Positions 1 to 6,376 of a stretch of DNA of 34,694 nt are shown here, in pieces (within the stretch, counting starts at the first letter, position 1; every line of letters starts with the position of its first letter). A program made the position numbers and the translations under genes. The notes beneath the pieces are model-generated. The model had not been told where the DNA came from. It made no database searches and saw only the letters and a list, made by a program, of their open reading frames with translations. Source of the DNA: Rufibacter ruber (lineage in GTDB: Bacteria > Bacteroidota > Bacteroidia > Cytophagales > Hymenobacteraceae); the NCBI RefSeq assembly GCF_001647275.1, contig NZ_LRMM01000059.1, forward strand, positions 1 through 34,694, given 5' to 3'.

Positions 1-36
1 TTCGGGCTAGGTTTTCTAAAAACAGCCCCAAAACAG
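1..36. repeat. Dispersed palindrome, copy 1 (cut by window edge)
   Basis: The right arm AAAACAGCCCCAAAACAG is intact. The left arm is degenerate (GGGCTAGGTTTT in place of GGGGCTGTTTT) and runs off the window start. The copy belongs to the GGGG/CCCC subfamily, like the copy at 4087-4134. It lies directly downstream of the lpxB stop codon, so it could sit in the 3' end of that transcript. Confidence 0.65.
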
Positions 37-42
37 AAATCT

Positions 43-1167
43 TTAATTGCTCTTCTCCTCCTTTAGGTATTGCACCATCAGTTTGGCGGCTGTCTCAGAG
101 GTATTGAAGTCACCAATCAACTTGCGCACTTTGGCGTACCCTTTGAGTTGCGCGTCACGGCCGGCAGGGTTTTCCAATACATTCTTTAGTTCCTTGACCA
201 GGTTCTGCGCATTCAAATCGCTTTGAATGAGTTCTGGCACCACCCGCTCATTGGCAATCAGGTTTACCAGAGAAATATAAGGCACCTTGATCACCGCCTT
301 GCCTATCCAGTAAGAGATGTTGCTGGTACGGTAGCACACCACCTGTGGCACGTTAAACAGGGCTGTCTCTAGCGTGGCGGTGCCAGAGGTTACCAGGGCC
401 ACCTCTGCGTGTGCCAGCAGGTCATAGGTCTGGTCATAGACAATCTTGATGAACGGCTCACGGTTAAAGTGCTCGTAGTACTCTTTAGAAAAGTTGCTCA
501 CCGCGGCCACCACAAACTGGTAATCCTGGAACGGTGGCAGAATGCTCAGCATGATGTAGAGAATGTTCTCTATCTCCTGCTGGCGGCTTCCCGGCAGCAC
601 CGCAATGATAGGCCGGTCATCCAGCCCGTTTTCTTCCCTGAAATTCTTGTTCACCACGTGCGCTGACACAGAGTCAGACACAGGGTTGCCAATATAGTCT
701 GTCTGGTGGTAATCAAACTTCTGGTAGAAGTCTTTCTCAAAGGGCATGATGACAAACATGCGGTCTACCAGTTTCTTGATGGTATGCACGCGCCCCTGGT
801 TCCAGGCCCAGATTTTAGGCGAGATGTAATAGAAGACTTTCAGCCCGTTCGCCTTGGCGAATTTGGCAATGCGCATGTTAAACCCGGCATAGTCTACCAG
901 AATGACCACATCTGGCTGGTACTGCAGCAGGTCCTGCTGGCACTCCTTTAAAAAACGCTTGATTTTGAGCAGGTTGGTGGCCGCTTCCAGAAAGCCCATA
1001 AAGGCCATTTCCTGATAATGCTTCACCAGCTGAGCACCTGCCGCCTCCATCATGTCACCGCCCCAGCAGCGTATGTGCGCCTGCGGATCTTCCTGGTGCA
1101 ATTTCTTGATCAGGTTTGAGGCGTGCAAGTCTCCGGACCGTTCTCCGGCAATGATATAGTACTTCAT
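43..1167 (-). CDS. lpxB: Lipid A disaccharide synthase
   Basis: LpxB is a family GT19 glycosyltransferase. It joins UDP-2,3-diacylglucosamine and lipid X into the tetra-acyl disaccharide of lipid A, at the cytoplasmic face of the inner membrane. The product is 374 residues (E. coli LpxB is 382). Motifs seen are GERSGDLH at the N-terminus, YYISPKIWAWNQGR mid-protein, LPGSRQQEI, and the nucleotide-binding stretch TSGTATLETALFNVPQVV. I chose the ATG at 1167 (MKYYIIAGE); the frame is open to a GTG at 1188, but the family begins with this short beta strand. The gene stands alone here, 167 bases past queD and without the surE neighbour often seen in Bacteroidota. No TAnnTTTG box was found upstream, so it may be read from the btuF promoter. 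Confidence 0.95.
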   Translation of the reverse strand: MKYYIIAGERSGDLHASNLIKKLHQEDPQAHIRCWGGDMMEAAGAQLVKHYQEMAFMGFLEAATNLLKIKRFLKECQQDLLQYQPDVVILVDYAGFNMRIAKFAKANGLKVFYYISPKIWAWNQGRVHTIKKLVDRMFVIMPFEKDFYQKFDYHQTDYIGNPVSDSVSAHVVNKNFREENGLDDRPIIAVLPGSRQQEIENILYIMLSILPPFQDYQFVVAAVSNFSKEYYEHFNREPFIKIVYDQTYDLLAHAEVALVTSGTATLETALFNVPQVVCYRTSNISYWIGKAVIKVPYISLVNLIANERVVPELIQSDLNAQNLVKELKNVLENPAGRDAQLKGYAKVRKLIGDFNTSETAAKLMVQYLKEEKSN

Positions 1168-1334
1168 CAGAAAATAGCAGCCTGCCACCAGGCTTCTTTT
1201 TTAGTTATGGGTGAGCAGTTCAACGTGTGGCAGGTTTGGTGTTCCTGCCCGGTTGGGCAAAAGTGTCAGTCTTCAAGCGTGTAAGCCTTCTGTACTCCTC
1301 CAACTTCTACTCCAAATCCCCTTTCACCACGGGC

Positions 1335-1751
1335 TTACTCCCCAAAATACTCCACAAAATTGCGGGGCGTCTCGTAAAGTTTCAGGCTGTGCAGTTGCGC
1401 ATTTGATATACGGGGAATCTGGGGGTTTAGGATGTTCCAGAACTCCATCACCAGATTCTCAGTGCTTGCCAGCTTGCCTTCCATGAACGGCACGTCCAGG
1501 TTCAGATTCTTATGGTCTACCTTCTCAATGATGTGCTCCCTAATGAGAAGGCTCAGTTTTTTCAGGTCTATCACAAAACCGGTTTCCGGGTCAGGCTTTC
1601 CCTTTACCGTTACTATCAGTTCATAATTGTGCCCATGCCAGTTGGTATTGGCGCACGGGCCAAATACCTCCTTGTTCTTGGCCATAGACCAATTGGGGTT
1701 GTGCAGCTTGTGTGCTGCGTTAAAATGCTCTAACCGGCTTACGTATACCAT
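1335..1751 (-). CDS. queD: 6-pyruvoyl-tetrahydropterin synthase / 6-carboxytetrahydropterin synthase family
   Basis: This is a 138-residue T-fold enzyme that acts on dihydroneopterin triphosphate. Zinc ligands are visible as H14 (NAAHKL) and H39/H41 (HGHNY), and the catalytic cysteine as C33 in FGPCANTN. DHKNLN and the C-terminal ETPRNFVEY match the family. Bacterial members usually make 6-carboxytetrahydropterin for queuosine (QueD). The spacing and the TGFVIDL and DHKNLNLDVPF segments also look much like animal PTPS, so a biopterin-type product is possible. The ATG overlaps the permease stop codon by one base (TAATG), so it is translationally coupled to the ABC transporter genes. No other queuosine gene is in the window. 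The family assignment is firm; the exact product is inference. Confidence 0.88.
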   Translation of the reverse strand: MVYVSRLEHFNAAHKLHNPNWSMAKNKEVFGPCANTNWHGHNYELIVTVKGKPDPETGFVIDLKKLSLLIREHIIEKVDHKNLNLDVPFMEGKLASTENLVMEFWNILNPQIPRISNAQLHSLKLYETPRNFVEYFGE

Positions 1752-2758
1752 TAATTGAATCGGTAATTCTTTCTACGCAGCAAATATACGAAGAAAGGCA
1801 CACCAAAGAACGAAGTCACAATGCCCACCGGTAAACCGGCTGGCGGGTACAGCAGCCGCGAGATCAAATCACACACTACCAGAAACAGGCCGCCCCCTAA
1901 CGCGCAGGCCACCAGGTTCAACCGGCTGGTGGTGCCCAGCAGGGCCCGTATTACATGCGGCACCATGAGCCCCACAAACCCCACAGGGCCGGAAAAAGCC
2001 ACCGCAAAGCCTGTCACCACAGACACCGTCACCAGCATCACCCATCTGATCCTGCGCACATCCAGCCCCAGCGTCTCTGCCCTCTCGGTGCCCAGCAGCA
2101 ATACATTAAGGTGGCGCTGCAGAAAAAAGAACAGCACAAGGGAGAGCACCAGCGCCGTGGCCGGGTATCCCAGGTTGGTCCAATCTGCCTTCTCAAACCC
2201 GCCCATGCTCCAGAACACCACAGATTTTAGCTGGCTCTCAGACTCAGACAGGAACATGATCAGGCTCACCAGCGCCACCAGCAGCGAACTCAAGGCAATG
2301 CCCACCAACAGCATCTGGCTGGGAACCAGCTGCCCACGCCGCGACCCCAGCACCACCACCACCAGCGTTACCCCAAAGGAGCCCAGCAGCGCAAAAAATG
2401 GGGGCATGTACAACCCCAGAAAAGTTAGATCTGCAAACAGGTAAAAACTGATGGAAGCCCCCAGTGATGCCCCAGACGCTGTTCCCAGCAAATAGGGGTC
2501 GGCCAGGGCATTGTTCACCAGCGCCTGCATGAGGTAACCCGCAAACGCCAGGGAGGCTCCCGTTAGAAACGCTAACAGCAGGCGCGGCAACCGCAGGTGT
2601 ATGATGCTGTAATGCGCCGCATCACTGGCCTCATATGAAACAAACGCCTCCAGAATGGTGCTGAACGGCGTGTTAATGCTCCCAACCCGCAGGCTCAGGA
2701 AAAACCCCAGGGTCAGCAACAGCAGCAAACACAGAAATACCCAGGCTGTTTTTCTCAC
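1751..2758 (-). CDS. FecCD/BtuC-type ABC transporter permease
   Basis: This is a 335-residue inner-membrane permease of the iron-siderophore/heme/cobalamin importer family. It starts with a TM helix (VFLCLLLLLTLGFFLSL) and shows about nine or ten hydrophobic segments. The ATPase-contact region GPVGFVGLMVPHVIRALLG is near residue 250, and AGLPVGIVTSFFGVPFF lies near the C-terminus, as in BtuC and FecD. The start is GTG at 2758, in a GTGA overlap with the stop of the upstream binding-protein gene, so the two are coupled. No ATP-binding subunit gene lies nearby; the ATPase must be encoded elsewhere or shared. Substrate is not resolvable between cobalamin, heme and siderophore. Confidence 0.92.
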   Translation of the reverse strand: MRKTAWVFLCLLLLLTLGFFLSLRVGSINTPFSTILEAFVSYEASDAAHYSIIHLRLPRLLLAFLTGASLAFAGYLMQALVNNALADPYLLGTASGASLGASISFYLFADLTFLGLYMPPFFALLGSFGVTLVVVVLGSRRGQLVPSQMLLVGIALSSLLVALVSLIMFLSESESQLKSVVFWSMGGFEKADWTNLGYPATALVLSLVLFFFLQRHLNVLLLGTERAETLGLDVRRIRWVMLVTVSVVTGFAVAFSGPVGFVGLMVPHVIRALLGTTSRLNLVACALGGGLFLVVCDLISRLLYPPAGLPVGIVTSFFGVPFFVYLLRRKNYRFN

Positions 2759-3675
2759 GGCAGCACCTTTTTTAGTTCCTCAATACTTTGCACCACCCGT
2801 GGGCTGGGGCGGGCCAGCAGGTCATCGGTTACCTCAAAAATGCGTTTGTTCTTATAGGCGTTAATGCGCCTAAGCTCTGGGTACAGCGAGAAAAATGTCT
2901 TCTCATAATGGTCAAAGCTGCCCCCAATGATCACATCTGGGTTCATTTTCAGGATATATTCCCGGGTAAGCGCCGGAAAAGCCTGCGCAAATTTTTCCTC
3001 TACGGCATTTCTGGCTCCGGCAAAGGAAAGTTTGTCTGTCAAAATAGTATTGCGGCCATACACGTAAATAGGGTCCCGCCATGTAATAGCCAATACGCGG
3101 GGCTTAGGGGCCCGGCCTGAATCTGCCGCCAGCGCCTTCAGCCGTAGCTGCAGCGAGTCTGCCACTGCGTTTGCCTGCTGCTCCCGCTGCAGCAACCGCC
3201 CCAAGTCCCGTATGCCGCGCAGCACATCTGCCACACTGTCATACGCCTGGTAATAGATAGGAATGTGGAGCTTCTCCACCTGCGCCGCCACCTCTGCTGA
3301 GATGATTCCTTCAGTGGCGAACACCACCTGGGGTTTCAGGGCCAGCAGCCGCTCATAGTCCATGGGGTAATTGTTGAGGACCGGCTTGGCCAGGGCGGCA
3401 GCCGGATAGTCACAGTTCTGGGTTCGGGCAATGATAGTCCCGGTATCAGCCACGGCAAACAGCATTTCAGTCATAGACGGTGCCAACCCCAGAATACGGG
3501 TCGGTTTTACCGGTAGCGTCACCTTACGGCCCAAATCATCTGTCACCGTGTGCAGGGTGGCGTCAGCAGACGTAGCAGGGCCTTGCGTTTTAGATTCACA
3601 GGCGAAAAACAACGCCAGACACAACGCATACAACGGCAGGCTTTTCTTCGCCTTATAGATAATCTGATACTTCAC
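2755..3675 (-). CDS. Helical-backbone ABC substrate-binding lipoprotein (BtuF/FepB-like)
   Basis: This is a 306-residue cluster A binding protein (periplasmic binding protein class III). The N-terminus is a lipoprotein signal with the predicted acylated cysteine in LFFACESK. The mature part shows RILGLAPSMTEMLFAV, ARTQNCDYP and YERLLALKPQVVFAT, which is the BtuF-like pattern (compare TDYCDYP and LALKPDLV). The C-terminal lobe contains NPDVIIGGSFDHY and RPSPRVVQSIEEL. The start is GTG at 3675; there is no ATG before residue 70 in this frame, and the signal peptide begins correctly here. It is the first gene of the btuF-btuC-queD operon, with a consensus -7 box 29-36 bases upstream. The leader is too short for a cobalamin riboswitch and no B12 box was seen, so B12 is not favoured over iron or heme by regulation. 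Confidence 0.88.
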   Translation of the reverse strand: MKYQIIYKAKKSLPLYALCLALFFACESKTQGPATSADATLHTVTDDLGRKVTLPVKPTRILGLAPSMTEMLFAVADTGTIIARTQNCDYPAAALAKPVLNNYPMDYERLLALKPQVVFATEGIISAEVAAQVEKLHIPIYYQAYDSVADVLRGIRDLGRLLQREQQANAVADSLQLRLKALAADSGRAPKPRVLAITWRDPIYVYGRNTILTDKLSFAGARNAVEEKFAQAFPALTREYILKMNPDVIIGGSFDHYEKTFFSLYPELRRINAYKNKRIFEVTDDLLARPSPRVVQSIEELKKVLP

Positions 3676-3703
3676 GTGGGTACTATAAATTCAGGGTAAG
3701 CCC

Positions 3704-3711
3704 CAAAGATA
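3704..3711 (-). promoter_or_regulatory. Predicted Bacteroidota -7 box upstream of the binding-protein operon
   Basis: Reading the minus strand gives TATCTTTG, an exact match to TAnnTTTG. It would start transcription near 3697 and leave a leader of about 20 bases. No convincing TTTG at -33 was seen. Confidence 0.55.
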
Positions 3712-4086
3712 CAGCATTTGCTTCAAGAGAAGTACCCTGTCTGGAACATGAACCCCATGCCAGATTTTCCCCAATGGGAATACTACTTCCCTCCTCCTGC
3801 GGGAGCTTGCTCCGCAGAAGCCGCAGCCCCCCAGGAACTTAACGGGAGCACGGGCAGGCGGCCGAGGTTAACCCCCATAGGTTTGGAAAGAACGGGAGAG
3901 GGCGCACCTGCTCTTAGGAATAACGGGCCAGGGAAGTTCCCACATTCTGACGGAGAACGTTTCGTTTAGCGTAGCGCCCCCAGGCGGGAAAGGAGCAGAA
4001 ATGCGTAGTGCAGCTGGTCTGAACACCTCTTTTTGCCCCTTTTTAGGGGCGAGTAGGGCAACTCTTGAAAAACCCCATGCAGGTAC
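3712..4086. other. GC-rich intergenic segment without a recognised gene
   Basis: This segment lies between the divergent binding-protein and hldD genes. No frame has a convincing coding signature, no tRNA fold was recognised and no cobalamin riboswitch box was found. It holds an imperfect hairpin CTGCGGGAG/CTCCGCAG at 3797-3817 and a perfect one, GCCCCT-TTTT-AGGGGC, at 4035-4050. Either could belong to a small RNA or a decayed repeat; nothing decides this. Confidence 0.4.
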
Positions 4087-4134
4087 ATTCCTGTTTTGGG
4101 GCTGTTTTTCAGAAAACAGCCCCAAAACAGGAAT
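4087..4134. repeat. Dispersed palindrome, copy 2 (perfect, GGGG/CCCC type)
   Basis: Arms of 22 bases (4087-4108 and 4113-4134) are perfectly complementary around the loop TCAG. The core arm is CTGTTTTGGGGCTGTTTT. This is the best-preserved member of the family in the window. It lies about 50 bases upstream of the hldD -7 box. Confidence 0.9.
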
Positions 4135-4183
4135 TGAGGTGGGCACCGCCCTCCCCGCAACATCTCGCCCGCTGAAACTTTCG

Positions 4184-4191
4184 TACCTTTG
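4184..4191 (+). promoter_or_regulatory. Predicted -7 box for hldD
   Basis: TACCTTTG matches TAnnTTTG exactly and lies 33 bases before the hldD ATG. Transcription would start near 4198. There is no clear TTTG about 20 bases upstream, so strength is uncertain. The same octamer precedes rpsF at 31396-31403. Confidence 0.6.
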
Positions 4192-4224
4192 GCTAGCTTT
4201 ACGCTTTGAAATAAAGACAACACC

Positions 4225-5190
4225 ATGATAGTAGTAACCGGAGCCGCCGGCTTTATAGCGAGTTGCATGGTCACCAGACTCAACCTCGCCAACTTCAATG
4301 ATATAGTAGTAGTAGACAACTTCTCCATTGCCAAGAAAATGGCCAACCTGGAGGGGAAAAAAATCAAGGAGTTTGTTGACCGAAACGACTTCTTTGACTG
4401 GCTGGACAAAAACTACGAGGAGGTGGAGTTCATCTTTCACCTGGGCGCGCGCACAGATACCTCTGAGTTCAACTACGAGGTTCTCAACCTGCTCAACCTG
4501 GACTATTCTAAAAAAGTCTGGAACGCCTGCTGCGAATACCAGATTCCGCTGGTGTACGCCTCATCTGCGGCTACTTACGGCTCTGGCACGCTGGGCTATG
4601 ATGATGACGAGAACATGATTCCGTTGCTGCAGCCGCTCAACCCGTATGGCGAGTCTAAGAACGACTTTGACAAATGGGCACTGGAACAGACGGCCAAACC
4701 GTTTTTCTGGGTAGGCTTGAAGTTCTTCAATGTGTATGGCCCCAATGAGTACCACAAGGGCCGCATGGGCTCTGTGGTGATGCACGCCTTCAACTCCATC
4801 AGTGACTCTGGCCGCCTCACCTTGTTCCGGTCACATAACCCAGATTTTGAAGACGGAAAGCAGATGCGGGATTTTGTGTACGTGAAAGACGTGGTTGAAG
4901 TGATGTACTGGCTCATGCACCACCGCAAAAACTCAGGCATCTACAACCTGGGCAGCGGGGAGGCGCGTACGTTCCTGGACCTGGCCTTCAATACGTTTTC
5001 GGCCATGGGCCGGGAAATCAACGTTGACTTCAAAGACACCCCGGAGGATATCAGAGACAAGTACCAGTATTTTACCCAGGCCAACATGAACAAGCTGCGG
5101 TCTATTGGGTATGACCAGCCTTTTCATACGCTGGAGCAAGGGGTGCAGGACTACGTTCAGAACTACCTCACCTCAAACGCTTACTATTAG
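4225..5190 (+). CDS. hldD: ADP-L-glycero-D-manno-heptose 6-epimerase
   Basis: HldD (RfaD) is an extended short-chain dehydrogenase. It epimerises ADP-D-glycero-manno-heptose at C6, giving the heptose donor for the LPS inner core. The product is 321 residues. The Rossmann motif is TGAAGFIAS at residues 5-13, where the third glycine of GxxGxxG is alanine. NAD-adenine contacts are in VVVDNFS, and the catalytic triad is S113/S114 (YASSAATYG), Y141 and K145 (YGESK). The family signatures NVYGPNEYHKGRMGSV and GYDQPFHTLEQGVQDY are present. No SD precedes the ATG, as usual in this phylum. It ends in a strong terminator and is monocistronic. Together with lpxB it gives this end of the window an LPS-synthesis flavour, although the two lie on opposite strands. 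Confidence 0.93.
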   Translation: MIVVTGAAGFIASCMVTRLNLANFNDIVVVDNFSIAKKMANLEGKKIKEFVDRNDFFDWLDKNYEEVEFIFHLGARTDTSEFNYEVLNLLNLDYSKKVWNACCEYQIPLVYASSAATYGSGTLGYDDDENMIPLLQPLNPYGESKNDFDKWALEQTAKPFFWVGLKFFNVYGPNEYHKGRMGSVVMHAFNSISDSGRLTLFRSHNPDFEDGKQMRDFVYVKDVVEVMYWLMHHRKNSGIYNLGSGEARTFLDLAFNTFSAMGREINVDFKDTPEDIRDKYQYFTQANMNKLRSIGYDQPFHTLEQGVQDYVQNYLTSNAYY

Positions 5191-5196
5191 ACCTAT

Positions 5197-5236
5197 CAGC
5201 TGCGCGCCTACCCATAGTAGGCGCGCAGCTGTTTTA
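5197..5236 (+). terminator. Rho-independent terminator of hldD
   Basis: A perfect 15-bp stem (CAGCTGCGCGCCTAC at 5197-5211, complement at 5217-5231) with loop CCATA is followed by TTTTAG. The last four stem bases and the T-run are also the left end of palindrome copy 3, so the T tract appears to be supplied by the repeat. Confidence 0.9.
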
Positions 5237-5269
5237 GGGCTGTTTTTGTAAAAACAGCCCTAAAACGGC
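5228..5269. repeat. Dispersed palindrome, copy 3 (AGGG/CCCT type)
   Basis: The left arm 5228-5247 (GCTGTTTTAGGGCTGTTTTT) pairs with 5250-5269. The only non-Watson-Crick pair is a G-T, which would be G-U in RNA. The stem centre is AGGG/CCCT, so both arms differ from copy 2 in a compensated way. It overlaps the hldD terminator by four bases. Confidence 0.88.
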
Positions 5270-5339
5270 AATGTGTTTGGAGAAGGCAAAGCTGGCGGTA
5301 GCTGCTCGTATAACTACTGATTTTTCTTCTGCCCCGGTA

Positions 5340-5369
5340 TTTGGTTTAACAAGACGCCCCTTAATTTCC
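5340..5369 (+). promoter_or_regulatory. Possible promoter of the FRG gene
   Basis: TTTG at 5340-5343 and TAATTTCC at 5362-5369 are 18 bases apart. The -7 element has two mismatches to TAnnTTTG. Transcription would begin only a few bases before the ATG, giving a nearly leaderless message. Confidence 0.35.
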
Positions 5370-5380
5370 GTAGAAAGGCC

Positions 5381-6214
5381 ATGACCTCAGAGACCACTCC
5401 CACTACATCCCCCTACCTGGAAATGCCCAATGATGTACGGGTAGAGTCTTGGGAAGAACTACAGCGCGAGCTCTTCCGTGATTCCTGGGATGACAAAATC
5501 AACCGGTACCGCTCCCCGTATGTGTTCCGGGGGCTATGGAATAAAAACTACGGCCTCAAGACCAGCCTCATGCGCATTGGCGGCGACTACCCCAAACTGG
5601 AGCCCCACCTGCTCCGGAATTTCAGGAAATACGCCCGTGGCACCAGCTTCACCGAGTCTGGAGAGTCTATCTGGAACTGGCTGGCCGTTGCCCAGCACCA
5701 CGGCCTGCCCACCCGCCTGCTGGACTGGACGTACTCGCCGTACGTGGCGCTGCATTTTGCCACGGCAGACCTGAACAACTTTCATGAAGACGGGGTGATC
5801 TGGTGCGTGAACTACGTAAAGTCAACTGATTACCTGCCAGAGGAATTGAAGAAGGCCATTAGGCAGGAAGGCTCTAACGTATTCACCCCCGAGGTGCTGG
5901 AGCCCGTGGCCCCCACCCTCAAAAGCCTGAGCGAGTTTCAGACAGAGCCGTTTGTGATGTTTCTGGAGCCGCCGTCACTAGATGAGCGCATTGTGCACCA
6001 GTACGCCCTGTTCTCCATGATGTCAACCCCAGACGCCCTGCTCTGCCGCTGGCTCGCAGAGCAGCCTGAACTGTACTACCGGCTCATCATTCCCACTTAT
6101 CTGAAATGGGAAATCCGGGACAAACTGGACCAAGCCAACATTACCGAGCGCGTGCTGTTCCCTGGGTTAACCGGCATCAGTGCATGGCTGAGACGGCATT
6201 ATACCACCACGTAA
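5381..6214 (+). CDS. FRG domain-containing protein
   Basis: This is a 277-residue soluble protein. The name-giving F49-R50-G51 lies in YVFRGLWNKNYGLKTSL. The second conserved block, AQHHGLPTRLLDW, is at residues 105-117 and is followed by SPYVALHFA; both are diagnostic of the FRG domain (PF08867). No signal peptide or TM helix is visible. The biochemical activity of FRG domains is not settled to my knowledge; they recur in toxin-like and mobile-element contexts, so a defence or toxin role is a guess. The gene is solitary: it follows the hldD terminator, runs against the convergent outer-membrane gene, and has a palindromic element on each side (5228-5269 and 6252-6292). That layout would suit a later-acquired gene. 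No partner antitoxin is adjacent. Confidence 0.85.
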   Translation: MTSETTPTTSPYLEMPNDVRVESWEELQRELFRDSWDDKINRYRSPYVFRGLWNKNYGLKTSLMRIGGDYPKLEPHLLRNFRKYARGTSFTESGESIWNWLAVAQHHGLPTRLLDWTYSPYVALHFATADLNNFHEDGVIWCVNYVKSTDYLPEELKKAIRQEGSNVFTPEVLEPVAPTLKSLSEFQTEPFVMFLEPPSLDERIVHQYALFSMMSTPDALLCRWLAEQPELYYRLIIPTYLKWEIRDKLDQANITERVLFPGLTGISAWLRRHYTTT

Positions 6215-6251
6215 TTCATTAAGAATTGGGAATAAAAAATTGAAAATTGGT

Positions 6252-6292
6252 TTCTGTTTTTGGCCTGTTTTCAAGAAAACAGCACAACAGAA
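6252..6292. repeat. Dispersed palindrome, copy 4 (decayed right arm)
   Basis: The left arm CTGTTTTTGGCCTGTTTT at 6254-6271 is intact. The right arm has shrunk to GAAAACAGCACAACAG, about three bases shorter than expected. This is the GGCC type and lies downstream of the FRG gene stop codon. Confidence 0.7.
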
Positions 6293-6314
6293 GGAAGCAT
6301 GCGGTTAGGGAAAA

Positions 6315-6376
6315 CTAATTCCTAATTCCTAATTCCTAATTCCTAATTCCTAATTCCTAATTCCTAATTCCTAATT
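6315..6376. repeat. Heptamer tandem repeat (CTAATTC, about 8.9 copies)
   Basis: Eight exact CTAATTC units are followed by a partial CTAATT. The array ends inside the TAA stop codon (6375-6377) of the minus-strand outer-membrane gene. Read on that gene's strand the unit is GAATTAG. Because seven is not a multiple of three, TAG falls in all three frames. No sequence variation between units is seen, which suggests recent slippage. Confidence 0.95.

Noticed and set aside
1181-1203. GCCTG/CAGGC hairpin followed by T-run as terminator
   Set aside because: It would act on the plus strand, where no gene reads into it, and the stem is only five base pairs.
1821-2444. 207-residue plus-strand open frame opposite the permease
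   Set aside because: It is rich in serine, threonine, proline and arginine, as expected for the antisense of a membrane protein gene; the permease on the other strand is unmistakable.
3676-4000. Cobalamin riboswitch upstream of the BtuF-like gene
   Set aside because: The predicted transcription start leaves only about 20 bases of leader, and no B12 box or related fold was found on the minus strand.
3868-4440. 190-residue minus-strand open frame over the hldD 5' region
   Set aside because: It overlaps the start of hldD and the perfect palindrome copy 2, and shows no domain or start signal. It is probably a by-product of GC-rich spacer and antisense coding sequence.
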